The translations under genes were made by a program, and so were the position numbers. A stretch of DNA of 64,000 nucleotides, from NCBI GenBank assembly GCA_049841135.1, contig JASGHK010000001.1:186001-250000 (forward strand), in the 5' to 3' direction. Below, in pieces: positions 38,755-48,930 of this stretch (positions are counted from its first letter, which is position 1; every line of letters starts with the position of its first letter). A model generated the notes under the pieces. It did not search any database. It had not been told where the DNA came from and worked only from the letters and a program-made list of their open reading frames with translations. This DNA comes from JACRCT01 sp049841135. Lineage in GTDB: Bacteria > Myxococcota > Myxococcia > Myxococcales > UBA5297.

Positions 38755-38812
38755 CCGGTCGGGCCTTGCATGGCCAGGGCCGCCGAGCGTCGGCGGGCGC
38801 AGGGAGAAGCTC

Positions 38813-40459
<1,647 letters not shown>

Positions 40460-40805
40460 GGGCTCTCGGGACGCTGAAGTTGCTTGGTGCTTTCGAGGTC
40501 GAGGTCTCGCTCGGGACGCGAAGTGGAGCGGTGATCGACTCGGGCCGGTCACTGCCCAGGGCTCGAGGAGGCCCGAGGCGCTCACGCTTGCGGCTCGGTC
40601 GTGAATGCTGCCGACTTGCGTAAGATATGTCAGCACTCATCAACATGGCTGGCGCCTCAGCTCGCCTCCCGGAAGCGCTCGAGGCTTCCTCGTCGGGCGG
40701 CGCATCGGTCGAGCCCGGCGCGAGAGCCGCTCATACCTGTTGGCCAGGGTTCGGCATCCGCCGGCGAGCGCGAGGGCGGTCGCCTGGGCGGGGTGTGGAG
40801 GAACC
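40460..40805. other. 346-bp gene-free region before the SCP2 gene
   Basis: The DNA between gpmI and the SCP2-debranching pair has somewhat lower G+C than its surroundings around 40605-40650 (TTGCGTAAGATATGTC), a possible promoter area. No convincing -10/-35 pair, hairpin or coding region is visible. Confidence 0.4.
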
Positions 40806-41147
40806 ATGGCACGCTCATTCGAGCAGATACTCGCGGACGCCAAGGCCAAGCGCTTCGACGAGCGAGCAAAGAACATCCGGGGCAGCTACCGGTTCGACGT
40901 CGCCGGAAAGGGCTCCTATCGCATGGAGGTGGACCACGGGAAGGTCAGCTTCCGCGAAGACCGCGGGCCGGCGGAATGCGTGATCGCCGCCGATGCCGAC
41001 GACTTCGCACGCATCATCGACGGCGAGCAGAACGTGCTCACCGCCTACATGCAGGGCCGGGTCCAGGTGGACGGGAACCTCGGCCTGGCCAAGGTCTTCC
41101 ACGGGGCCATCGGCATCGCTCGTACCCCGGAGGTCCAGCAGCCATGA
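40806..41147 (+). CDS. SCP2 sterol-transfer family protein
   Basis: A 113-residue single SCP2 domain: a helical start SFEQILADAKAKRFDERAK, then strands GSYRFDVAGKGSYRMEVD, GKVSFREDRGPAECVIAAD, the segment DDFARIIDGEQNVLTAYMQG and RVQVDGNLGLAKVF. GxVxVxGxxxLAxxL is the usual end of this fold. SCP2 domains bind lipids or fatty acyl-CoA in a hydrophobic tunnel; the ligand here is unknown. The stop overlaps the start of the debranching enzyme (ATGA at 41144-41147), so the two are translated together, an unusual partnership. Confidence 0.8.
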   Translation: MARSFEQILADAKAKRFDERAKNIRGSYRFDVAGKGSYRMEVDHGKVSFREDRGPAECVIAADADDFARIIDGEQNVLTAYMQGRVQVDGNLGLAKVFHGAIGIARTPEVQQP

Positions 41148-43237
41148 GCGCCGGCACCGTCAGCATCCTGGAGGGGAGCACCTTCGTGGTCTCCGACCGT
41201 CGCGGCGACATGGACGCCTCGCCCACCGACACGTCGGGCCTCTTTCACATGGACACCCGCTTCCTGTCGAAGTGGATCCTGACCGTCGACGGCAAGCACC
41301 CCAACCTGCTCTCCACCGACGACCTGCAGTACCAGTCGGCGCAGTTCTTCCTCGTGCCGGCGACGGGGACCATCTACGTCGACTCCCCGCTCTCCATCAT
41401 GCGCAAGCGCGCGGTGGGCGGGGGATTCCACGAGGAGCTGAGCGTCCTCAACCACTCCGCCGAGTCCAAGGACCTCGACCTGCGCATCGAGGTGGGCACC
41501 GACTTCGCCGACCTCTTCGAGGTCAAGGACGCCTTGGCCAAGAAGGGCCAGTTCTTCAAGAAGGTGGAGGACGGCAAGATCGTGCTGGGCTACCAGCGCG
41601 ACCGGTTCCTGCGCGAGACCTGGATCGTCCCGAGCGCCGGGGCGGAGCTGGACGAGAGCGGGCTGCGCTTTCGCATCCACCTCGAGCCGCACGGGCGCTG
41701 GGACGGCAACGTGGACGTGGTGGTCGCCTTCGACGGCTACCAGCGGCGCGAGAAGTCCAAGTACTCGGAGACGCACAGCGCTCGCCCGGAGGGGACGAGC
41801 CTCGAGGAGTGGCTGGAGAACGCCCCGCGGCTGCTCTCTTCCTGGACCCCGCTCTACCGGACCTACCAGCGGAGCATCGCCGACCTGGCGGGCCTGCGCT
41901 TCTTCCCCCGCAACATGCCTGGGGCGCTGCCGGCCGCCGGCCTGCCGTGGTTCATGGCGATCTTCGGCCGGGACAGCTGCATCACCAGCTTCCAGGCCCT
42001 GCCGTTCGAGCCGGTGCTGGCTCGCACCACTTTGACCCTGCTCGCCGGCTGGCAGGGGACCCGGGTGGATGCGTTCCGCGACGAAGAGCCCGGGAAGATC
42101 ATCCACGAGCTGCGCTGGGGCGAGATGACGGCGTTCGAGGAGCGCCCGCAGTCTCCCTACTTCGGTGGGGCGGACACGACGCTGCTCTACCTCATCCTCC
42201 TCGACGAGTATGAGCGGTGGAGCGGCGACGCGGAGTTGGTCAAGGCGCTGGAGGTCAGCGCGCGGGCGGCGCTGGACTGGATCGACCAGTACGGGGACCG
42301 GGACCAGGACGGCTACGTCGAGTACCAGGCGGGTAAGCCCGAGACTGGCCTGGCCAACCAGTGCTGGAAGGACTCCTGGAACTCCATCCTCTTCTCCGAC
42401 GGCTCGCTGGCGAAGCTGCCGCGGGCGACCTGCGAGATCCAGGGCTACGTCTACGACGCGAAGGTGCGCTGCGCCCGGTTGGCCCGGGAGATCTGGAACG
42501 ACGCGGCGCTGGCGAGCAAGCTCGAGGAGCAGGCGGCCGCGCTCAAGCGGCGCTTCAACCGGGACTTCTGGCTGCCGGACCGTGGCTACTACGCGCTGGC
42601 CCTGGACGGCGACAAGAAGCAGGTCGACTCCTTGACCTCCAACATCGGCCACCTGCTCTGGAGCGGCATCGTCGACAAGGACAAGGCGGACGCCGTGGTG
42701 GGCCAGCTGATGGGGCCGCGGCTGTTCTCCGGGTGGGGCATCCGCACCATGGCCGAGGGGGAAGGCGGCTACAACCCCATCGGCTACCACGTCGGCACGG
42801 TGTGGCCGCACGACACCTCCATCGTCGCCTGGGGGCTGCGCCGCTACGGCTACCTCCGCGAAGCGGCGACGCTGGCCCTGGGCATCCTCGAGGCCGCGGA
42901 GTTCTTCGACGGGCGCCTCCCGGAGGCGTTCGCCGGGCACCCGCGAGAGGTCACCGGCTTCCCGGTGGAGTATCCGACCGCGTGCAGCCCGCAGGCCTGG
43001 GCCACCGGCGCGCCGTTGCTGATGCTGCGGGCGCTCCTGGGCCTGGTGCCGGTCGCTGACCAGTTGCTGGTCGCCCCGGCGGTCCCCAAGCAGATCCAGC
43101 GCCTGGGGCTGATGGGCATTCCCGGGCGGTGGGGCCGCGCCGACGCCTTTGCGCTGGGCAAGCTCGACGTGCGCACGCCCGAGATCGAGAGCCGGCCGTC
43201 CCTGAGCACCGAGGAGGGCGTCGGGCCGGCGGTGTAA
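41144..43237 (+). CDS. Amylo-alpha-1,6-glucosidase-type glycogen debranching enzyme
   Basis: A 697-residue protein. Residues 1-230 are the glycogen debranching N-terminal beta-sandwich (ILEGSTFVVSDRRGDMDASP, DTSGLFHMDTRFLSKW). Residues 270-690 form an (alpha/alpha)6 barrel with LPWFMAIFGRDSCITSFQAL, LANQCWKDSWNSILF, SLTSNIGHLLWSGI and GYHVGTVWPHDTSIVAWGL. This domain pair is typical of bacterial enzymes annotated as glycogen debranching, GH63/GH133-like, which remove branch glucose or short branches. The exact specificity is not certain. It is coupled to the SCP2 gene by an ATGA overlap and followed by a strong hairpin at 43263-43300. Confidence 0.88.
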   Translation: MSAGTVSILEGSTFVVSDRRGDMDASPTDTSGLFHMDTRFLSKWILTVDGKHPNLLSTDDLQYQSAQFFLVPATGTIYVDSPLSIMRKRAVGGGFHEELSVLNHSAESKDLDLRIEVGTDFADLFEVKDALAKKGQFFKKVEDGKIVLGYQRDRFLRETWIVPSAGAELDESGLRFRIHLEPHGRWDGNVDVVVAFDGYQRREKSKYSETHSARPEGTSLEEWLENAPRLLSSWTPLYRTYQRSIADLAGLRFFPRNMPGALPAAGLPWFMAIFGRDSCITSFQALPFEPVLARTTLTLLAGWQGTRVDAFRDEEPGKIIHELRWGEMTAFEERPQSPYFGGADTTLLYLILLDEYERWSGDAELVKALEVSARAALDWIDQYGDRDQDGYVEYQAGKPETGLANQCWKDSWNSILFSDGSLAKLPRATCEIQGYVYDAKVRCARLAREIWNDAALASKLEEQAAALKRRFNRDFWLPDRGYYALALDGDKKQVDSLTSNIGHLLWSGIVDKDKADAVVGQLMGPRLFSGWGIRTMAEGEGGYNPIGYHVGTVWPHDTSIVAWGLRRYGYLREAATLALGILEAAEFFDGRLPEAFAGHPREVTGFPVEYPTACSPQAWATGAPLLMLRALLGLVPVADQLLVAPAVPKQIQRLGLMGIPGRWGRADAFALGKLDVRTPEIESRPSLSTEEGVGPAV

Positions 43238-43262
43238 GCCCGCGGGACGAGCAGCTCATCCG

Positions 43263-43300
43263 GGCGAGGCCTGGGCGGTGCGTTCCGCCTGGGCCTCGCC
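43263..43300 (+). terminator. Hairpin terminator after the debranching enzyme
   Basis: GGCGAGGCCTGGGCGG (43263-43278) pairs with CCGCCTGGGCCTCGCC (43285-43300) with two mismatches and a 6-base loop, followed by TGCTCGTTTC. It lies 25 bp after the stop codon. Confidence 0.7.
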
Positions 43301-43438
43301 TGCTCGTTTCTCGAGAGGCCGACCTGCGACGAGCGCGACGTGGTCGGGCAATGGCCGCGGCGGCGCTTCCTTGGCAGCGTAGGGCTTCGGCGGCGGTGCG
43401 TCGCACGTAGGTGGGGACCCGGCCGAGAGGAGCAATCG

Positions 43439-44008
43439 ATGGCGCGCGCGCACGGCGGGTCGGCGGCCTGGTGGGTGATCGGCCTGATGGCGGCTGTCTC
43501 TGTCGGTTGCTACGGAGACGGCGGTGGCGGCGGCGCGGGCGGAGGCGGATTCGGCGGAGGAGGCGGCACCTTCGGGGGTCCGGATGGGGGCTTCGGTTGC
43601 GTGACCCGGTGCGGAACGAGCTGCTGCCCGGCCCACCAGTTCTGCGACCAGGCCACGTTCACCTGCCAGGCGAGCTGCGTTCCCAATTGTCTGAACCGGC
43701 AATGTGGCGACGACGGCTGCGGCGGCATTTGCGGCTCCTGCAGGACCGGGCAGACGTGCGAACTGGGCCTGTGCAGTGGGGGCGCCTGCGTCATCAACTG
43801 CGCGAACAGAGAGTGCGGCGACGACGGCTGCGGTGGAAGCTGCGGGACCTGCGGGGTAGGGCGGACCTGCGCCGCGGGGAAGTGCGGCGCCGGCGGCTGC
43901 ATCCCCTTCTGCACGAACCGGCAGTGCGGCCCCGACGGCTGCGGCGGCACCTGCGGCTCCTGCAGCGGCGGGCAATCCTGCACCTTCACCGGCGTCTGCT
44001 TCCCCTGA
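43439..44008 (+). CDS. Cysteine-rich repeat lipoprotein
   Basis: A 189-residue protein. A signal with LMAAVSVGC (lipobox, Cys about 24) leads to a glycine-rich linker (residues 26-50). Then come three repeats of the form CxPxCxNRxCGxDGCGGxCGxC: NCLNRQCGDDGCGGICGSC, NCANRECGDDGCGGSCGTC and FCTNRQCGPDGCGGTCGSC. The intervals carry GQTCELGLC-like modules. More than 30 cysteines are present, presumably in disulphides. Proteins of this build are common in myxobacterial outer membranes; no function is known. The ATG at 43439 follows GAGAGGAGCAATCG. It is convergent with the next gene, 18 bp away. Confidence 0.75.
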   Translation: MARAHGGSAAWWVIGLMAAVSVGCYGDGGGGGAGGGGFGGGGGTFGGPDGGFGCVTRCGTSCCPAHQFCDQATFTCQASCVPNCLNRQCGDDGCGGICGSCRTGQTCELGLCSGGACVINCANRECGDDGCGGSCGTCGVGRTCAAGKCGAGGCIPFCTNRQCGPDGCGGTCGSCSGGQSCTFTGVCFP

Positions 44009-44025
44009 ACCCGCCGCCGGGCTGG

Positions 44026-44679
44026 TCAGCCCTTGGCCACCAAGGGGACCTGGATCTCCGCGACCTTCTCGTTGCTCTCCGTCGAGATCACGTCCGCCAG
44101 GAACAGCACCTGACCGACCTGGTCGCCGACGTAGGGGAAGAAGACGTAGCCGTGGGCGCTCCCGCCCTCCGCCAGCTGGCCCTCGGGCATCGCCCGCTGC
44201 AGCATGTCGCGCGAAGGGAGCGGCTCTGAGTAGTAGTAGGGCCCCCAGTAGCCGCCGTAGCCCCACGCGGGCCCGTACCAGCCGCCCCAGGGCCCCCAGC
44301 CGTATCCGTAGCCGTAGCCATAGCCGTACCCCGGACCGTAGGACCCGCTGCCAGGCCGCTGGATCTGGTACGGCGAGAGCGCCGAAACGCGGACCCCGGT
44401 GGGGCCGACCAACGCGAACATCTTGTGCGTCAGCTGCACCGGCTGCCCGCTGTGGTTGGTGATCGTCACCTCGAGCGGAGTGACAATCGCCCCCAGTTCT
44501 CCTGGAGAGCCGGGCCAGCGCTGACCATTCACCGCCACGGTCATCCCGTCGACCGTCGTGATGCCCGTGTTCTTCGTCCCCACGACCGCTTGTGTCCCGA
44601 GGGCCGGCACGAACTCCGGACCGTAGTGGACACAGCCGGCCACCGAACTGAGCACCAACAACATGAGTATTCGTCGCAC
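44026..44679 (-). CDS. Outer-membrane lipoprotein with Gly/Tyr-rich segment
   Basis: A product of about 217 residues from a GTG at 44679 (alternative ATG at 44664). The signal is ILMLLVLSSVAGC (lipobox VAGC), followed by VHYGPEFVP. A beta-rich domain of about 80 residues follows (VDGMTVAVNGQRWPG, PLEVTITNHSGQPVQLTHK). A low-complexity stretch of alternating Gly-Tyr with Trp and Pro spans about 110-145. The end is FPYVGDQVGQVLFLADVIS and AEIQVPLVAKG. VTITNHSGQPVQL suggests an immunoglobulin-like fold that places side chains on an exposed strand. I do not recognise the family. Confidence 0.65.
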   Translation of the reverse strand: MRRILMLLVLSSVAGCVHYGPEFVPALGTQAVVGTKNTGITTVDGMTVAVNGQRWPGSPGELGAIVTPLEVTITNHSGQPVQLTHKMFALVGPTGVRVSALSPYQIQRPGSGSYGPGYGYGYGYGYGWGPWGGWYGPAWGYGGYWGPYYYSEPLPSRDMLQRAMPEGQLAEGGSAHGYVFFPYVGDQVGQVLFLADVISTESNEKVAEIQVPLVAKG

Positions 44680-44877
44680 GGTGAGCCCCCTTTCCAACTC
44701 AACGCTAAGGGCCCAGGCACGTTGAAGCGAGGAAGGAGGGTACGAGCCATTCAGCCGCTCGCACTCGGCAGCGCCGTGCTCGGCCGTGGCCGGCAGCGCG
44801 GCGCCGGCCCGGAGTGCCATTCCGCCCTGGCGGTCCACACCTGAGGGGTGAGCTCCGCGAAAGTGAGGAGGGGAACA

Positions 44878-45459
44878 ATGCCCAGGGGGATTCGATGGCT
44901 GGAGAGGGTGGCCGCCGGGCTCGCACTCGTCCTCGCCCCGGCTGCGCAGGCTCCCGCAGGCGAGGCGCGGGCGTCGGGCGCGTCGCCAGAGAGCTCTGCG
45001 CTCGCTTCGGCGGACAGCCAGGGCGTCGAGAGGATCCAGGGCACCGTCGCCTCCGTGTCGGAGGGGGCGGGCACGGCCGAGCTTCGCGCGGGAGAGGTCT
45101 TCACCTTGAGGGGCACGCCGATGGACCTGCGTGAGCTGCGGCCGGGGGCCCAGGTCTCGCTCGTCTACCGCAGGTACGGGGGCGTGCCCTGGCTGCTCTC
45201 GGGCGGGATCTCGGGCCCGGGCAGCGGGACGGGCGGGACCGGGTGGCTGGACCAGAACCTGGAATTCAAGACCCACGTCGGGAACGTCCAGGCGGTCGAC
45301 CTGGCGCACGGGACCCTCGACCTCGATGGCCATGTCTTCCACGGGCACCCGGCGGTGCTCCGGGAGTTCGAGGTCGGCGAGCGGGTCACGGTGCTCTACC
45401 AGTCGTTCTCGGGCACGGACTGGATCTCCCCCAGCGCGCTCGGGGGCCGGTGGAGGTGA
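44878..45459 (+). CDS. Secreted beta-rich protein with two similar domains, unknown function
   Basis: A 193-residue product with a Sec signal (LERVAAGLALVLAPAAQAPA). It contains two short modules of similar build: GVERIQGTVASVSEGAGTAE ... FTLRGTPMDLRELRPGAQVSLVYRR, and FKTHVGNVQAVDLAHGTLDL ... HVFHGHPAVLREFEVGERVTVLYQS. Each has the pattern G-x-V-x-x-V, D/E-x-x-x-G-T, L-R-E-x-x-x-G-x-x-V-x-x-x-Y, so they look like an internal duplication of an OB-like barrel. It is similar in style to the small periplasmic protein at 14146-14514 (KPGDEVRASF). The ribosome site GAGGGGAAC precedes the ATG. A hairpin follows the stop. Confidence 0.6.
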   Translation: MPRGIRWLERVAAGLALVLAPAAQAPAGEARASGASPESSALASADSQGVERIQGTVASVSEGAGTAELRAGEVFTLRGTPMDLRELRPGAQVSLVYRRYGGVPWLLSGGISGPGSGTGGTGWLDQNLEFKTHVGNVQAVDLAHGTLDLDGHVFHGHPAVLREFEVGERVTVLYQSFSGTDWISPSALGGRWR

Positions 45460-45496
45460 CGGCGTCGCTCGGACGCGACCGGGCGCACCAAGAAAG

Positions 45497-45524
45497 AGGG
45501 CCGGCTCGTCATCGAGCCGGCCCT
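45497..45524 (+). terminator. Hairpin terminator
   Basis: AGGGCCGGCTCG (45497-45508) and CGAGCCGGCCCT (45513-45524) form a perfect 12-bp stem with a TCAT loop, followed by TCGTTCTCTC. The stem is essentially the one at 13192-13222. Confidence 0.75.
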
Positions 45525-45544
45525 TCGTTCTCTCAAGACGTGAA

Positions 45545-45622
45545 GAAGCTCGCCGCCGACGGGCGTGGAAGCTCGCCGCCGACGGGCGTGGAAGCCCGCC
45601 GCCGACGGGCGTGGAAGCCCGC
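45545..45622. repeat. 23-bp tandem repeat, about 3.4 copies
   Basis: The unit GAAGCYCGCCGCCGACGGGC plus GTG is repeated at 45545, 45568 and 45591, with a partial copy from 45614. Copies differ only at one T/C position. It occupies the space between the hairpin at 45497-45524 and the end of the GCS2-like gene. Confidence 0.85.
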
Positions 45623-45624
45623 CG

Positions 45625-46737
45625 CTACCCGGCGATGCCGCGCATGGTCTCGTGCATCAGCCAGTCGACCACGGGCTTCATGTCGCCTTCGCTCTTCTCG
45701 TAGATCTCGATCTGCCGGTGCGCGCTCGTGCCCTCGTGCGCGATGTGCAGGACGCGGTCCATGTAGCGCTGTGTCCCGAAGATGTCGGTGGCCTCGGAGA
45801 CGAAGCCCACCAGCTCGTGCGCCAGAGTCGGGTAGGGCCGCTCCTCCTGCATCGCGAAGTCGATGAGCTTGGCGTCGGTGCCGTAGCGGGCGGCGCGCCA
45901 CTTGTTCTCCTCGATCAGCGGGCGGCTGTAGCTGCGCCAGGCGGTGTTGCGCTTGTACATCAGGTACAGCTTGGCCATCAGCGCCTGGATGAGCGCGACC
46001 ACCGCCAAGGTGTCCTCGAGGTTGGTCGGCATGTCGCAGATGCGCACCTCGACGGTCTCGAACTTGTAGTGGGTGCGCACGTCCCACCAGATCTTCTTCC
46101 CGTTGTCGATGCAGCCGGTCTTGATGAGCAGGTTGATGAAGTTGTTGAGCTGCTCCTGGCTCTCGAACTCGTCGGGGATGCCGGTGCGGGGGAAGCGCTT
46201 GAAGACCTGGCTGCGGTAGCTCATCAGGCCGGTCTTGCGGCCGCGCCAGAAGGGCGAGGAGCAGGTCAGCGCCAACAGGTGCGGCAGGAAGTAGCGGATC
46301 TGGTTGGCCAGCGCCAAGGCGACCTGCTTGTCCTTGATGCCCACGTGCACGTGCAAGCCGAAGATGAGGTTGGCGCGGGCGACGTCCTGCAGGTCCTCGA
46401 CGATCTGGTGGTAGCGGCTGTGGTTGGTGATGTCCTGGGCCCGCCAGTCGCTGAACGGGTGCGTCGAGGCGGCGACGATCCGCAGGTCGTTCTTGGCCGC
46501 CAGCCGCGAGAGGTCGCCGCGCATCTCCGTCAACTCGCTCCGGACGTGCTCGACGCTGGGGCAGATTCCCGTCCCGACCTCGACCATCGACTGGTGCATC
46601 TCCGGGCGCACGCGCTCGCGCAAGACGGCGTGCCCGTCCTCGATGAGCTTGCTGATGTAGGACTTCAGCTCCCGGGTGTTCGGGTCGACGATCTGGTACT
46701 CCTCCTCGACGCCGAGCGTGAACTGACCTTCGAGCAT
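45625..46737 (-). CDS. GCS2-family carboxylate-amine ligase (YbdK-like)
   Basis: A 370-residue enzyme of the glutamate-cysteine ligase 2 family. Visible are the start FTLGVEEEYQIVDPNT, the metal/ATP loop ARANLIFGLHVHVGI, STHPFSDW, the acidic VEVRICDMPTNLEDT and WRAARYGTDAKLI. Such enzymes join a carboxylate to an amine using ATP; YbdK itself has weak gamma-glutamyl-cysteine ligase activity, but members in operons with other ligases are thought to make unusual amides or peptides. It is the last gene of an operon with GATase and ATP-grasp genes (205 bp from the latter). The ribosome site CAAGGAGACGGACACTC before the ATG is excellent. Confidence 0.88.
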   Translation of the reverse strand: MLEGQFTLGVEEEYQIVDPNTRELKSYISKLIEDGHAVLRERVRPEMHQSMVEVGTGICPSVEHVRSELTEMRGDLSRLAAKNDLRIVAASTHPFSDWRAQDITNHSRYHQIVEDLQDVARANLIFGLHVHVGIKDKQVALALANQIRYFLPHLLALTCSSPFWRGRKTGLMSYRSQVFKRFPRTGIPDEFESQEQLNNFINLLIKTGCIDNGKKIWWDVRTHYKFETVEVRICDMPTNLEDTLAVVALIQALMAKLYLMYKRNTAWRSYSRPLIEENKWRAARYGTDAKLIDFAMQEERPYPTLAHELVGFVSEATDIFGTQRYMDRVLHIAHEGTSAHRQIEIYEKSEGDMKPVVDWLMHETMRGIAG

Positions 46738-46942
46738 GAGTGTCCGTCTCCTTGGGGGTGGCGGGTTTCTCGACGCTTCCTCTTCTGGTTAGCCAGCAAG
46801 CGTCGCCGGCGCCCATGAGATTGGCACAACACGCGCCGACGCGGGAAGCCGCCCCCGCACAGCAGAATGCTTGACTTCCCCTATTAGACAGAGGAAGGGC
46901 GGCCCTAATGAATTCCTAATATTGCGCCGGGCAGAATCGGGA

Positions 46943-47923
46943 CTAGCCGAGCTTGCGGCTGGACGACTTGGGGTCGACCGAAGAGAGGGGACGCGGCGCG
47001 GGCTTGTCGAGGTACTTGCGGAACGAGTAGCCGGAGTTGTTCCGGCGTCCTTCCTTGGCCGCGCGGGTGACGAGGTTCGCCATCTGGTCGACGGCCAAGC
47101 GGAAGTACTTGGGCAGGATGGAGTGGACGTCGAAGTCGGGCGCCGGGTTGGTGAAGTCGATGGCGTAGGCGACGCCGTCCTTGATGGCGAACTCCACCGA
47201 GTTCATGTCGTAGCCCAGCGCGTGGTTGAGCGCCCAGGCGTCGTCGAGGACGGTCTTCTCCAGGTCCTTGGACAGGAAGCTCTCGGCGTCCTCGTAGCAG
47301 CGGCGCTTGGGGTCGTACTTGATCGGCAGGATGTACTCCTTGCCGATGCACAGGCAGCGCACGTAGTCGTCGAAGTCGATGAACTCCTGCAGGGTCATCG
47401 CCAGCGCGCCCGACTGGTTGTAGGCGGTCCACAGCTCATTGAGGTTGTGGACCAGCGAGACGTGCTTCCAGCCGCCGCCCTCGGCCGGCTTGAGGATCGC
47501 CGGGAACTTCACGTAGTCGACGATGGCCTCCCAGTCGAGCGGGTACTCGAGGTTGCGCAGCGACCGCTGGGGGTTGATGGCCGGCGCGTAGGAGTGCTGG
47601 GGCAGGAGCACCGTGCGCGGCACCCGGACGCCCAGCCTGGCGGCCAGGGTGTAGCCGAAGAACTTGTCGTCGGCGCTCCACCAGAACGGGTCGTTGATGA
47701 CGTAGGTGCCGGCGAGCGCCGCGGTCTTGAGGAAGATGCGGTAGTACGGCACCTCGTGGCTGATGCGGTCGACGAGGACCCGGAAGTCGGGCTTGTGCGT
47801 CTCGTTGATGCCCCCGAAGCTGGCGAGCTCGCAGCTGAAGCCGGGGATGGAGTTGACCTTCTCGACGAAGGCGGCGGGGAAGCTCTGCTCCATGCCGCAG
47901 ATGATGCCGATGCGCTCGGTCAT
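46943..47923 (-). CDS. ATP-grasp (RimK-like) ligase
   Basis: A 326-residue protein. An N-terminal Rossmann-like part (RIGIICGMEQSFPAAFVEKV) is followed by the ATP-grasp fold: DKFFGYTLAARLGVRVPRTV, the nucleotide-binding FPAILKPAEGGGWKHVS, LQEFIDFDDYVRCLCIGK, and the metal site AYAIDFTNPAPDF. ATP-grasp enzymes activate a carboxylate as acyl-phosphate and couple it to an amine or thiol. With the amidotransferase upstream (76 bp) and a GCS2-like ligase downstream, it probably adds one building block in an amide or peptide pathway. The ribosome site GAGGAGCCTC precedes the ATG. No signal peptide; cytosolic. Confidence 0.85.
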   Translation of the reverse strand: MTERIGIICGMEQSFPAAFVEKVNSIPGFSCELASFGGINETHKPDFRVLVDRISHEVPYYRIFLKTAALAGTYVINDPFWWSADDKFFGYTLAARLGVRVPRTVLLPQHSYAPAINPQRSLRNLEYPLDWEAIVDYVKFPAILKPAEGGGWKHVSLVHNLNELWTAYNQSGALAMTLQEFIDFDDYVRCLCIGKEYILPIKYDPKRRCYEDAESFLSKDLEKTVLDDAWALNHALGYDMNSVEFAIKDGVAYAIDFTNPAPDFDVHSILPKYFRLAVDQMANLVTRAAKEGRRNNSGYSFRKYLDKPAPRPLSSVDPKSSSRKLG

Positions 47924-47999
47924 GAGGCTCCTCGGGGGCTGCGAGGGGATTCGGGCGACGCTCACGCTCTGCGGCTGGAGATCCCGGCTGCGCTGGCGG

Positions 48000-48920
48000 T
48001 CAGCCGTTCGCCGCCTTCTTCTCTCCGAAGAACTCCGCGAGGTCCTGCACCGGCGGTCCGACGGGGTTCAGTCCGTGGTTGACGGCCCAGACGTCGAACT
48101 TCTCGTGGAGCCAGGTGGGGACGAAGATGGCGAACGTCCGGGCGACGCGGCTGGGGTCGTCCAGCGTCTTGATCATCCGCTGGTAGAGCGCCTCGCCGTA
48201 GACCTTCTTGAACTCGGTCGCGTGCTCGTCGCTGTAGACCCAGGCCATCAGGCCCTGGCGGTCGGCCTCGGGGTGGAACTGGGTGGCGACGATGCCCGGC
48301 GCGTACTCGAAGCCGAGCAGGGCTTCGCCCTTGTCGCTGCGGCCAATCCGGCTCTCGCGCGCGAGGACCTTGGTGCCGAGCTGCTTGATCTTCGCCTCGT
48401 CGGCGTTGACCGCTTCCCAGTGCCGGTTCTCCCAGACGAACATCCGGTCGCCGAAGGGCTTGAAGAGGCTGTTGTGCAGGCCCTCCTCGGTCGTGTAGCT
48501 GGGCATCACGCCGAACTTGCGGCCGGACGGACGCTGCTGGACCTTGGCGACCTGGAAGTGGATGGTCGCCAGCTCGAAGGAGTGGCAGACGGCCAGCACC
48601 TGCGGCGCCTTGGGGCCGTCGATCTTGTTGCGCTCGACGACCCAGTCCAGAAAGCTCCGGTAGTTGGTGCACCAGGGATCTTCGTAGCCGTCATACGGCG
48701 AGCCGGGGCCGCCGGAGGAGAGGAAGAGGTCCGCGGTGCGGTCAGGAATCTCGTTCAGGTTCCGGGGCTGGACGTGGACGTAATCGAGCGTCAGCCCGGG
48801 GTTCTTGGCCTGGGCCTTGACCATCAGGCCATCCACCAGTCGCCGGAAGCAGCGGATGGCCTGGTTCGCCACCCCGTTGCACATGTCGATGTAGCAAATC
48901 TTCAGCTTGGTCGTACTCAT
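48000..48920 (-). CDS. Class I glutamine amidotransferase-like protein
   Basis: A 306-residue protein with a class I GATase domain. The nucleophile is Cys112 in LAVCHSFELA, and the His-Glu pair is His216/Glu218 in TQFHPEADRQG. All triad residues are present. The N-terminus LKICYIDMCNG and the FLSSGGPGSPYD loop match the fold. The elbow is CHS rather than the usual CxGH, so it belongs to a divergent branch. Normally it would release ammonia from glutamine for a partner synthetase; here the ATP-grasp or GCS2 ligase is the obvious partner. No Shine-Dalgarno sequence precedes the ATG, and a TACAAT box lies ten bases upstream, so the mRNA may be leaderless. It is the first gene of the operon. Confidence 0.85.
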   Translation of the reverse strand: MSTTKLKICYIDMCNGVANQAIRCFRRLVDGLMVKAQAKNPGLTLDYVHVQPRNLNEIPDRTADLFLSSGGPGSPYDGYEDPWCTNYRSFLDWVVERNKIDGPKAPQVLAVCHSFELATIHFQVAKVQQRPSGRKFGVMPSYTTEEGLHNSLFKPFGDRMFVWENRHWEAVNADEAKIKQLGTKVLARESRIGRSDKGEALLGFEYAPGIVATQFHPEADRQGLMAWVYSDEHATEFKKVYGEALYQRMIKTLDDPSRVARTFAIFVPTWLHEKFDVWAVNHGLNPVGPPVQDLAEFFGEKKAANG

Positions 48921-48930
48921 GGGGGCGCGG

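Noticed and set aside
45565..46818. A 417-residue plus-strand frame antisense to the GCS2-like gene
   Set aside because: No motif, and Val/Ala/Asp-rich as expected for the mirror of a G/C third-position gene.
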